From Chlorobiota bacterium (GTDB taxonomy: Bacteria; Bacteroidota; Ignavibacteria; OLB7), in contig JAQBOZ010000034.1 of NCBI GenBank assembly GCA_028287785.1, positions 31,831 to 95,830 on the forward strand: a stretch of 64,000 bases of DNA, given 5' to 3'. The position numbers and the translations under genes were made by a program. Positions 28,140 to 35,775 of this stretch are shown here, piece after piece. A model generated the notes under the pieces. It worked only from the letters and a program-made list of their open reading frames with translations, was not told the origin of the DNA and ran no database searches. Numbering within the stretch: the stretch's first letter is position 1; every line of letters starts with the position of its first letter.

Positions 28140-28934
28140 ATGGCTTCTCCGATCACCAATATCGTCGTGCTGATGCTTGAGAATCGCTCGTACGATAATG
28201 TACTGGGCATGCTCTACAACGCGAAGAATCAGGCTCCGTACAACCAGGCGCCGACGGGCAGGCGGATCTTCAGGGGCTGACGGGGAAGGAGAGCAACCAG
28301 AACCCGAACGGCGGATCGATCACCGTGGCTCCGGCCGTGAGCGATCCGACCCCCACGCCGCCGGTGGTGGCAACGACGATCCCGACGGCCGATCCGGGGG
28401 AGCCGTTTCTCGATATGGCGCAGCAGATTCTGGGGCTGGCGACAACGCCGACCAGCAACCCGTACGGGAGCCCGGCGGGGAAGTATGGGATGATGGGGGG
28501 ATTCGTTGCCAATTATCCGCTGCAATCGAGCAATCCCGTTGCAGAGCAGATCATGATGTACATGACGCCGGAGCTGATGCCGGTCACCGCGTTCCTCGCC
28601 AACAATTATATGGTCTGCGATGAATGGTACGGATCGGTGCCGACGCAGACATTCGCCAATCGTCTCTATTCGCTCTGCGCGGATTCCGGGACGTGGACCA
28701 ACGGGCTTTCGGGGGATACTCTGCGCCCCGGCCGGCAGCACGCTCAGCACTCCCTCCGGCTCCACGTTCGATCATACGTCGATCATCAAAACGGTGTGGG
28801 ACTGCTTCAGCCTGAACAACGGCAGCGTTGCCAGCCTCACCGATCGCGATGCCGCGGCGCCATCGATTCTTCCCGCGCTCAGCGCGACTCCTGTCAACAG
28901 CACCGGCATTCCGCCGACGCCGACCTGCTCCTGA
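28140..28934 (+). pseudogene. Decayed phospholipase C / acid phosphatase (phosphoesterase family) gene
   Basis: The N-terminus is diagnostic: ITNIVVLMLENRSYDNVLGML carries the Glu-Asn catalytic pair of the bacterial phospholipase C/AcpA family. That frame stops at 28280. Homology continues in a second frame (LDMAQQILGL, MGGFVANYP, MPVTAFLANNYMVCDEWYGSVPTQTFANR) to about 28725. It then continues in a third frame (STFDHTSIIKTVWDCF...DRDAAAPSILPALS), which ends at 28934. A middle section of perhaps 150-200 residues is absent. No signal peptide is present. The gene is inactivated by two frameshifts and an internal deletion. Confidence 0.75.
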
Positions 28935-28980
28935 CAGCCCCTTGAACGCCGACATCTGCTATATTGGCGTAACCATTTTT

Positions 28981-29034
28981 CCAAGCCCCGGAGGGGCGCA
29001 ATCCCAGGTGCGCGAGGCGTTGCCCCGCGCACCT
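28981..29034. repeat. Palindromic intergenic repeat, family A (copy 3)
   Basis: It starts CCAAGCCCCGGAGGGGCGCA and continues to a second stem made by GGTGCGCG and CGCGCACC. It fills the gap between the phospholipase remnant and the DinB-like gene. A TATATTGGCG sequence at 28960 just upstream could be a promoter element. Confidence 0.8.
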
Positions 29035-29064
29035 GATACAACTACATCTGATATTTATCACATC

Positions 29065-29580
29065 ATGGTTCTGACAAAAGATGAACTGCTCGCCGCGTTG
29101 AACCGCGAAGTTCACATCCTGCTTCATCTTGCCGGCAAGGTGGAGGAATCATATCTCGATTACCGGCCGACGCCGGGGCAACGGAGCACGCTGGAACTGA
29201 TTCAGTATCTGACGATCATGGGGCGCACGCAGATCGCGCTGATCAAGAACGGTGTGTTCAACATGCCCACATTGAGCGCCGCATGGGGCCCGGCGGTTGC
29301 GGCGTCGAAGGAATTGACGTTCGAGCAGGCAGTTGCCGCAATCCGGGCGCAGCCGGAGGAGTACAGGCGCGAATTCAGCGAGTGGGCGGATGAGGATTTC
29401 CGCAGGAACGTGGATATGTTCGGTTCGACGGTCTCCAGGGGGGCGTTGCTGGTGAGCCAGGTGCTCGGCGTCTACGCCGCGTATCGGACGCAGCTTTTCT
29501 GCTATCTCAAATCATGCGGACGCACGGAGATGGGGACGATCAACCTCTGGGCCGGCATGGATGCAATGGCAGCCGCGTAA
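29065..29580 (+). CDS. DinB-like (YfiT/DinB four-helix) family protein
   Basis: The 171-residue product is alpha-helical. It has LNREVHILLHLAGKVEESYLDYRPTPGQRSTLELIQYL, shown here in full sense as an N-terminal helix plus the P-x-x-G-x-R-S turn common in DinB_2-like proteins. Members are metal-binding thiol transferases or of unknown role. The usual three-His ligand set is not obvious: His16 is present, but I do not see the two C-terminal His residues, so catalysis is doubtful. The ATG at 29065 follows the family A repeat. A terminator lies at 29589-29623. Confidence 0.6.
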   Translation: MVLTKDELLAALNREVHILLHLAGKVEESYLDYRPTPGQRSTLELIQYLTIMGRTQIALIKNGVFNMPTLSAAWGPAVAASKELTFEQAVAAIRAQPEEYRREFSEWADEDFRRNVDMFGSTVSRGALLVSQVLGVYAAYRTQLFCYLKSCGRTEMGTINLWAGMDAMAAA

Positions 29581-29588
29581 ACGTGATG

Positions 29589-29625
29589 AACCGGCGGGGG
29601 CGCGTTGATGCCCTCCGCCGGTTTG
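29589..29625 (+). terminator. Intrinsic terminator after the DinB-like gene
   Basis: Arms AACCGGCGG (29589-29597) and CCGCCGGTT (29615-29623) form a long stem followed by TTGTCC. The remaining gap to 30018 contains TATATATTGCCGCTTC (29631 onward), which may be a promoter, and no gene that I can support. Confidence 0.65.
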
Positions 29626-30018
29626 TCCATTATATATTGCCGCTTCAGGACATGTTCCTTAATTATCGGGCGCGACGATATCTCAAACTCGCTACCCCCC
29701 GCAATTCCATTAATTATTTTCTCCTCCAATCTTCCATCCGCGAGCTTTTCGATATCGCCGCGAGCGAAGGCATCGAAAGTCTGCAAAGGGATGGGCAGGA
29801 GTGAGCATATATCGAACGAGAAATATCACCATCCCGAAAAAACTGCGTATCAGCCCGCTGTTATTATTCATTTTTCCTTGACCGCGCTTTAACCGGGAAA
29901 TAGATTTCCCCCGTGAATTCACACACACGGGCGGCCCTCCCTCGTTCGTTGGCGTTCTGCCGGCCCCCCGCACAATCACCCACGAGCGCCCGATACCCAT
30001 GTTCAGGAGAAGATCATC

Positions 30019-30552
30019 ATGACCTACGCACAAGCTATCGGCCACTTTGAATCGCTCGAAGCGGATCTTGCACAGAAGGCAATCGCCCGCGGACGAACCC
30101 TGGTCTGCGATATCGCCTACCGGTTCGATGACGCAACGGTCGGCGTTCTCAGGCTCCGCTCGACGAGTGCGGGGATGATCAGCTATTTCGATGATGGCGG
30201 TGAGCGTGAGTTGACGCGGGAGGAATTCATGGCGGTGTATGTGATGCCGGACGCCGGGCGACTGGATGCGATCGACCGGGCCAGGCGGAACACGAAATAT
30301 GCGCGGGAGAATATCAGGAGCTATATCGTATCGCGGCGGAAGTATTATTCCGATGCGGGTCTGGTGCGGTTCGGGACGGGAGTGATCAGGCTGAGCACGC
30401 ACGAGCGTGGAATGCTGGCGTCCGTGGAACGCGAGGTCAGTCCCACGATCATGACTATTGATGAGGTTCGCCGGCTGATGCTTCCATCGGCGAACGGAAT
30501 GGGAGGCGATGAAGCGCGTCCGCTGATGATCCATCCCTGCGCGACGGGGTAA
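30019..30552 (+). CDS. Hypothetical protein (177 aa)
   Basis: I do not recognise this family. The ATG is well supported by AGGAGA nine bases upstream. The product is soluble with no signal peptide. It has an N-terminal helical segment (YAQAIGHFESLEADLAQKAI), a small beta-rich middle (RTLVCDIAYRFDD, GVLRLRSTSAGMISYFDDGG) and a basic segment (ARRNTKYARENIRSYIVSRRKYY). It lies 230 nt ahead of the toxin-antitoxin pair in the same direction, with no gene between them. The 230-nt gap shows nothing else. Confidence 0.6.
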   Translation: MTYAQAIGHFESLEADLAQKAIARGRTLVCDIAYRFDDATVGVLRLRSTSAGMISYFDDGGERELTREEFMAVYVMPDAGRLDAIDRARRNTKYARENIRSYIVSRRKYYSDAGLVRFGTGVIRLSTHERGMLASVEREVSPTIMTIDEVRRLMLPSANGMGGDEARPLMIHPCATG

Positions 30553-30782
30553 CCGTGTCGCTCATATGATCTCCGCGGGCATCGCGACGGGCATATTTCG
30601 TTGGCGAGGGATGGTTGCGCGGAGGAATAGCCGGGGATGATTATTCCCGGAGGATTTGTCATTGCCGCAGATGAGGGAATGATGTTGCCGGAGTGCTTTG
30701 ATCTCCGCAATGCGGTCGTTAAGTTGTCGTCGTTCTGAAGAGATTTGACGAATACTATGACAACCAACGAGAGATTGCGACA

Positions 30783-31517
30783 GTGAAAGCACCGATCATC
30801 AAGGAAATTGCCAAGGAAAAAAGGGCGCGCGCTGCGGCCACGCCGAAACATGCGCCCGCCGTACCTGTCAGGGAAAAGAAAAGGGGGACGATCGTCAGGG
30901 AAAATGAGGCGATGGGGGAGAATCTTGTGTGCATCTACACTGCTCCATCCCGGATGGATGATCCAATAAAGCAGGCTCTCATGAATCGGGTCGAGACATT
31001 GATCGCCGATATTCTACGCAACGCCACTACCGAACATCTTCAGCAGGCAGTGGAGGCTCCCACCGCATTCGGCAGTCTGGCCTATCTGCTTTCAGATGCG
31101 GCGGGCATGGAGGAATCGGTTCGCTCGCTCGATCCCCTGGCCTCGGCGATCATGCGTGGCGCCGAAATGAAACAGGACCTTCTCAAGCGCGCCGGCGGTG
31201 TGTTGTCGACCGCTCGCATCGCGGAATTTCTCGGAATTTCTCCGCAGGCGGTGGTCAAGCGCGTTCGCAACAAGTCGTTGCTTGCCATTTCGGACCCATC
31301 GGGGCATCTGCAATTCCCCATGCTTCAGTTTACCGCTACCGGAATTGTCGTCGGCCTCGAAAAAATTCTTCCTGCGTTCAACGTCACTGGCCCCTGGACA
31401 CAGCTCGCGATTCTGCTCGATACTGATGAAGCACTGGGAGGGATCACGCTCATCGATGCGCTTCGTGCCGGCCGGTTGGATGAGGTGCTGGATGTGGTAC
31501 GATCATTCGGAGCATGA
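30783..31517 (+). CDS. Antitoxin-like protein (Xre/MbcA/ParS type) with long basic N-terminus
   Basis: The 244-residue product starts with GTG. Its N-terminal 40 residues are very basic (KEIAKEKRARAAATPKH), which is unusual for the family. Residues about 55-130 are helical. An HTH follows (VLSTARIAEFLGISPQAVVKRVRNK), and the C-terminus is a helical toxin-binding-like segment (GPWTQLAILLDTDEALGGITLIDALRAG). In MbcA/ParS/Xre antitoxins this C-terminal part blocks the RES toxin active site. The RES gene starts only 4 nt after its stop, so the two form an operon with the antitoxin first, as expected. Confidence 0.72.
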   Translation: MKAPIIKEIAKEKRARAAATPKHAPAVPVREKKRGTIVRENEAMGENLVCIYTAPSRMDDPIKQALMNRVETLIADILRNATTEHLQQAVEAPTAFGSLAYLLSDAAGMEESVRSLDPLASAIMRGAEMKQDLLKRAGGVLSTARIAEFLGISPQAVVKRVRNKSLLAISDPSGHLQFPMLQFTATGIVVGLEKILPAFNVTGPWTQLAILLDTDEALGGITLIDALRAGRLDEVLDVVRSFGA

Positions 31518-31521
31518 TGCA

Positions 31522-32130
31522 ATGGTGAAGAAATCGATCGACGCGACATCATTTCATCACATTGCCGGCCGTGATCTCCTTATCGAATCGATACCGATAG
31601 GGAAGACGCTCTTTCGGGTTCATCGGGCGATTCATGCTCCCCTCTGGTTTGGTCCGGATATGTCCGCGCCCGTAAGCGGACGGTTCAACGCGCCGAATTA
31701 TGAATATGGCGTCTGCTATCTGGGAACGTCGTTCGCCGCCGCATTTGCCGAAACTCTCCTGCGAAATCCCACCAATCGTCTGCTCAGCATGGTCGATCTT
31801 GTCGAACGTTCCATTTCAGCCGGACATTGCACCAGAGGGATCCGGCTGGCGCGACTTCACGGCGCCGGGCTGAAACGGCTGAGCATCTCGGCCGGCACCG
31901 TGCATGGTTCCCATCCACCATGTCGGCGCCTGGCGCTCGCGCTTCATCAGCATCCGCAACAGATTGACGGCATCGCTTATCGCTCATATTTCGATAACGA
32001 TGAAATCTGCGTGGCGCTCTTTGATCGCGCGGCCGGCGCGATCACAATCGGCACAACCGAAGGGCTTATGGATGATCGCCGACGGCTCGGGAATATTCTC
32101 GATAAATATGATGTCAGGCTGGCTCCGTAA
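31522..32130 (+). CDS. RES-domain toxin
   Basis: RES toxins degrade NAD+ and stop growth unless neutralised by a cognate Xre-type antitoxin. The 202-residue product has the expected start of the fold (LFRVHRAIHAPLWFGPD), the Arg-x-Asn segment GRFNAPNYEYGVCYLGTSFAAAFAETLLR containing the catalytic-type Arg, Tyr and Glu, and later GIAYRSYFDNDEICVALFDR, which supplies the Ser and Asn region. The ATG at 31522 follows the antitoxin stop by 4 nt. The frame is open further upstream inside the antitoxin gene, but that part is only overlap. The family assignment is confident. The activity is inferred. Confidence 0.8.
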   Translation: MVKKSIDATSFHHIAGRDLLIESIPIGKTLFRVHRAIHAPLWFGPDMSAPVSGRFNAPNYEYGVCYLGTSFAAAFAETLLRNPTNRLLSMVDLVERSISAGHCTRGIRLARLHGAGLKRLSISAGTVHGSHPPCRRLALALHQHPQQIDGIAYRSYFDNDEICVALFDRAAGAITIGTTEGLMDDRRRLGNILDKYDVRLAP

Positions 32131-32263
32131 TTCCTCCGCCGATCGATATCATTATTCCCCCGATGACCTCCCCACGCCTTGAACCATTCCGCGACAAATA
32201 TTATGTTGATTCTCCCCCGGCATCATGGCAGCCACATAAACTTATTTTAGACAAGGAGCCTCA

Positions 32264-33886
32264 ATGTCCGATTCCGAATCCCCCGAGGGCGATGAATTGT
32301 CAGGCGCTGAACCCGTCATGGACGATGAATTGTCCGATGCTGAATCCGCCACGAATGATGAATTGTCCGATCTCTCCACCCTCCAGATCCTGACTGTTCC
32401 CGGCACCCCCCCGATTCTCACCGACGATGGTCCCAATATTTCCGTTGCGCAGGGATTGTCGGTGCTGAAGGAGGTCTGGTTTGCCAGCAACCGGATGGCC
32501 GAGCTTCAACGGCAATACGCGGGAAAGAAAATCCCGATTGAAAAAATATTCGGCGCGCTGCTGGGATTTGGCGACAAGCCGGACCCGCTGGCGGCGGTCA
32601 AGGAACAGCTTGCGGAGATCAACGCAAAGCTCGACCGCGTCCTTGCCGGCATCCAGGAAGTGCAGATGGGCCTGCTCGGCCTGGGCGTCCTCACTGTGTA
32701 TCTCGACATCGCCGATTCGGTGTTCCTGATCGAGAAATATTCCGAGTCGCTCGCCGATTATCTGGGAGGCGATCCGTCGCTGACCGATGCGGATCGGAAG
32801 GACTTCATCGACAAGCTGCTCGGGGTCAGGAGCGAGCGCGACGGCGTTTCCTTCTGCGCGCAGAAAATCATCAAGCTCGGCCCCAACAGGACGCCGCTGC
32901 TGTTCGATCTCCTCTTTCCTTATATCTCCAACGGCGCAACGGCGGAGAACGCCACCGCGCGATATATCAAGGGGGCCTTCGTATTCCGTTTTGTGACCGA
33001 TGTGCTGCTGAAGGGGCTGATCCTGGAACTCTTCACCGTCACCGCCACCGGAGATCAGACGAAGATGAACGTCAGGACGGAGAAAGTGGTGAAGAAATAT
33101 CAGGGATGGCTGCGGGCGATGGTGGAGAACAGCTTCCTTCCGTTCGCCGAGAAGCTGGCGACGCTCCGGTTCGCCGATGAATTCATGGGATGCAACGACA
33201 CGCGCACTGACGCAAATCTCCCACTTAAGAAGTGGAGCCCCGCGAAGTCATCGATCCTCCGCAGCGCCGATGAACTTGCAGCCCGGCTGATGGGTCGCTC
33301 CAAGGGAGTTATCCTCCGGGTTATCCCCAATATTCCCCCGATTGCGGATAAAGTTTCCGCATCGAACGACCCGCGGGTGATTTCCGCAGGGAAATATCAC
33401 TGGGAAGTCACGAAAAGGCCGGCGACCACGCTCAACCGTGATACCGCGGCGGAGAAGATGATGCAGAGCGCGCCGCCGTTCTTCAAGCTGAAAATCATCG
33501 GCTCGGGCGAATTTACGGCTCTGAACGTCAGCCGCGCGGAAATCCAGTGCATGGAAGGAGTGCAACCCCCTCCGGGAATCGATAAATCGAGATTTGTATT
33601 TCTCCGGTATGAATTCGATATGAGCTCGTGTCCGGAGAGGACGCAGTTTACAGTCTATCTCGGCAACCCGAACGTGGTGATGGCCTCATTTCCATTTCTC
33701 ACCACCATGTGGCGCCGTGTCTATGTGGAAGATGGGCATCCCTTCCCCGAGGCGGAGAAGGGAATTCAGCAGGCGGTTCTGGATATGCAGGCGGGAGTAT
33801 TCGATCTCCCGTCGGAAGGCCAGCTCAGCCCCGTGCTCATGACCTACGCGTACGATATGTTCGGGCAGCGTCCGGCGCCACGATAA
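32264..33886 (+). CDS. Orphan 540-aa protein with acidic 11-residue repeats and helical membrane-active look
   Basis: I do not recognise this protein. AGGAG precedes the ATG. Residues 10-35 contain tandem acidic 11-mers (DELSGAEPVMD, DELSDAESATN, DELSD), encoded by 33-nt direct repeats at 32291, 32324 and 32357. Residues about 105-150 are a coiled-coil-like helix leading into a hydrophobic stretch (AGIQEVQMGLLGLGVLTVYL). Another hydrophobic helix lies near 245 (FRFVTDVLLKGLILELFTV). The C-terminal third is beta-rich. The layout is reminiscent of alpha-helical pore-forming proteins, but no motif proves this. A terminator follows at 33915-33952. Confidence 0.62.
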   Translation: MSDSESPEGDELSGAEPVMDDELSDAESATNDELSDLSTLQILTVPGTPPILTDDGPNISVAQGLSVLKEVWFASNRMAELQRQYAGKKIPIEKIFGALLGFGDKPDPLAAVKEQLAEINAKLDRVLAGIQEVQMGLLGLGVLTVYLDIADSVFLIEKYSESLADYLGGDPSLTDADRKDFIDKLLGVRSERDGVSFCAQKIIKLGPNRTPLLFDLLFPYISNGATAENATARYIKGAFVFRFVTDVLLKGLILELFTVTATGDQTKMNVRTEKVVKKYQGWLRAMVENSFLPFAEKLATLRFADEFMGCNDTRTDANLPLKKWSPAKSSILRSADELAARLMGRSKGVILRVIPNIPPIADKVSASNDPRVISAGKYHWEVTKRPATTLNRDTAAEKMMQSAPPFFKLKIIGSGEFTALNVSRAEIQCMEGVQPPPGIDKSRFVFLRYEFDMSSCPERTQFTVYLGNPNVVMASFPFLTTMWRRVYVEDGHPFPEAEKGIQQAVLDMQAGVFDLPSEGQLSPVLMTYAYDMFGQRPAPR

Positions 33887-33914
33887 TCGGATTTCGGCAG
33901 GATGAGTGATAATA

Positions 33915-33952
33915 ACGCGCGCCGCGAGAAATAATCTTCTCGTGGCGCGCGT
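33915..33952. terminator. Long GC-rich hairpin terminator
   Basis: Arms ACGCGCGCCGCGAGAA (33915-33930) and TTCTCGTGGCGCGCGT (33937-33952) pair over 16 bp with one G-T pair and a 6-nt loop. It lies directly after the orphan 540-aa gene. Confidence 0.7.
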
Positions 33953-33955
33953 TGT

Positions 33956-34057
33956 ATACTCGCAATCATCAGGTTTGCGAAATAGGTAGGCTTAAAAGCC
34001 TTACAATTACGGGACATAGACGATTCCGATTTTCGCAAACCACTTAACTGCGAGTAT
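33956..34057. other. Nested imperfect palindrome, AT-rich
   Basis: Outer arms ATACTCGCA (33956-33964) and TGCGAGTAT (34049-34057) enclose inner arms GGTTTGCGAAA (33972-33982) and TTTCGCAAACC (34031-34041). Both sides have a 7-nt unpaired step. Inside is a further palindrome AGGCTTAAAAGCCT (33988-34001). The whole folds into a long cruciform or RNA hairpin. It could be a regulatory RNA structure, a recombination site or a small mobile repeat. No copy elsewhere in the window was found by eye. Confidence 0.6.
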
Positions 34058-34138
34058 ATTATCACTGTACCGCAAATTTTATTACGATCATGGAGCATCA
34101 TCGGTATTCCGCCGCGCTCGATCATAAACAATTATTCA

Positions 34139-34699
34139 ATGCGTCGCATCGCGCTCTCGAATAAAAAACTCCGCGGTATTCCGCGACGGCTCCGCGCGTT
34201 GAAACGCTGGTCCGAATCCTTCGAGGGATGGTCCATTGATGAATCGACCGCGACGAGCCGCTATTACGATTTCAAGATCCCCGTTCATGTCCATATGGTG
34301 GAGGGAGAGCAGGCGCAACGCGGGGTGCGCGCCGAATGCGCCCAGCGTCTGATCGATGCCTGCGCGCATCTTCTCGAATCCCAACGGGCCGATGGGATGT
34401 CCCTCTGGATTGTGGCGATGATCTTCGTCCCCGATATGTTCATGAGCAGGATAACGATCTACACCGACGAGGAATATTATCGCGGACAAACGACTCCGGG
34501 GGAGGAGGAGTTTGGCGGGTCCACCGTCATCACCGGCAGGAGCCTTGCGCGGGAATGGGGGCTGGTGTTGCCGCCGGGGATGCGGGAGCATGGGCTTCTG
34601 CTCAACTACCAGGCCGAGTACGACAGCCCCGAGCGATATATCAGCGAGCACTGGTATTACGAGCGCGATTCGGGGGATGATATCGGATACGTTCAATGA
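34139..34699 (+). CDS. DUF3916-like protein
   Basis: The 186-residue protein resembles the DUF3916 family: N-terminal KKLRGIPRRLRALKRW, a central VHVHMVEGEQ and LIDACAHLLESQ, then RSLAREWGLVLPPGMREHGLLLNY and a terminal Trp-Tyr-Tyr-Glu. The function of the family is unknown to me. It is soluble and rich in Tyr and Trp near the C-terminus. It lies just downstream of the nested palindrome and is transcribed towards the lpxH gene on the opposite strand. Confidence 0.55.
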   Translation: MRRIALSNKKLRGIPRRLRALKRWSESFEGWSIDESTATSRYYDFKIPVHVHMVEGEQAQRGVRAECAQRLIDACAHLLESQRADGMSLWIVAMIFVPDMFMSRITIYTDEEYYRGQTTPGEEEFGGSTVITGRSLAREWGLVLPPGMREHGLLLNYQAEYDSPERYISEHWYYERDSGDDIGYVQ

Positions 34700-34832
34700 T
34701 CGCGCGGGTTGTGCGGGAATGCCGGCCGGTTGCGCCGACCGCGAACCCTGGAGATATGATGATCCATGATATCATGCTGATGCATTGCTTCGTTGTTGTG
34801 GATCGATGTGCGGCATCGATGAACGCGTCTCC

Positions 34833-34882
34833 CCAGGCCCCGGAGGGGCGCGATAGCCTGTGCGCGGGGCATCGCCCCGCGC
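34833..34882. repeat. Palindromic intergenic repeat, family A (copy 4)
   Basis: It has the same order as the other copies: CCAGGCCCCGGAGGGGCGCG, then GCCTGTGCGCGGGGC, then ATCGCCCCGCGC. It separates the convergent DUF3916-like and lpxH genes and could act as their terminator. Confidence 0.8.
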
Positions 34883-34888
34883 GGCGGT

Positions 34889-35629
34889 TCATCCCTCGAA
34901 CCTCACCATCTCCATCCGCTCCTCATCCATCGCCAGATAAAATCGGTCGCGGAGCCAGGCGCCAAGGTTGATGTAGGTGCCTTCCGGCAGATCGGCGCGG
35001 CGCGGGCGGTGGCTGTGCCCCATCACCACAAGCTGAAATCCCTCCTGCGTGATCTTCTTCTCGGCGAACGCATACAACCCGTCGGACTCACCCGGCTTTT
35101 CCCCGTCGTAATTCTTTTTGTTGGTGTGGTCGCGGCTGCGGCGGGATGCCCCGGCGGCAACGCCGATGCCGATATCGGGATGGACGAACCGGAAGAGGGC
35201 GCCGGAGATTCTGGCGCGGAGGACTTTTTTCAGGATCAGGTAGCCGGTGTCGTTGAACGCCTTGCCGTCGCCGTGGGAAAGGTAGCAGCGGCGGCCGGCG
35301 ATCGTCCGCTCGATATCCCCCGGATGCACCTGAATGCCGATCTCCTTCTCGAAGAAATCGCGATGGCCGAAATCATGATTCCCCATCAGGTATTCCACGT
35401 GGACGCCGGAATCCACCACCGAGGCAAGCGCGCCGATGGTCCTGCTGAACCCGCGCGGGACCACCGAGCGATACTCGAACCAGTAATCGAACAGATCGCC
35501 GACGATATAGAGCGATTCCGCGCGATCGCGCCTGACCATGTCGAGAAAACGGAGAAGCGCCCCTTCCCGCTCGCGGTTCGATTCGGGAGTGCCAAGGCCG
35601 AGATGGACGTCGGAAAAAAAATAATGCAC
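34889..35629 (-). CDS. lpxH: UDP-2,3-diacylglucosamine diphosphatase-like metallophosphoesterase
   Basis: LpxH cleaves UDP-2,3-diacylglucosamine to lipid X in lipid A synthesis, at the inner membrane. The product (246 residues from GTG 35629) has all metallophosphoesterase motifs: SDVHLG, GDLFDYWFE, GNHDFGHRDF, SHGD and GHSHRP. The family-typical FDYWFEYR supports LpxH. The frame is open to 35740, but that extension would translate the terminator hairpin of the upstream gene (35695-35723). I therefore prefer the GTG directly before HYFFSDVHLG. Other Lpx genes are not in this window. A UDP-sugar-unrelated phosphatase remains possible. Confidence 0.82.
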   Translation of the reverse strand: MHYFFSDVHLGLGTPESNREREGALLRFLDMVRRDRAESLYIVGDLFDYWFEYRSVVPRGFSRTIGALASVVDSGVHVEYLMGNHDFGHRDFFEKEIGIQVHPGDIERTIAGRRCYLSHGDGKAFNDTGYLILKKVLRARISGALFRFVHPDIGIGVAAGASRRSRDHTNKKNYDGEKPGESDGLYAFAEKKITQEGFQLVVMGHSHRPRRADLPEGTYINLGAWLRDRFYLAMDEERMEMVRFEG

Positions 35630-35692
35630 GGATACGCCGGGAGATATTGGCCGGAAGATATCCCCGTGGCGCGAAGCCGGAGGGGACAACGG

Positions 35693-35725
35693 AAAAGGGG
35701 CGGGATATGTGCTCCCGCCCCTTCC
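35693..35725 (-). terminator. Intrinsic terminator of the T9SS-exported protein gene
   Basis: Arms AAGGGGCGGGA (35695-35705) and TCCCGCCCCTT (35713-35723) form an 11-bp stem. On the minus strand it is followed by TTCCGTTG. It ends the transcript of the 35776-38775 gene. Confidence 0.7.
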
Positions 35726-35775
35726 AAAATACATCACCAACCGCGATCATAAACCTCGGAGACGGCGCGGGCCGC

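Noticed and set aside
32163..32393. Plus-strand frame encoding PNPP-x-MNC repeats
   Set aside because: It is the alternative frame of the 33-nt repeats in the 540-residue orphan gene, which has its own ribosome binding site.
34042..34048. ACTTAAC matches the integron attC core RYYYAAC
   Set aside because: The paired core GTTRRRY is not at the expected place, and no integrase or cassette array is present; a 7-nt match is likely chance.
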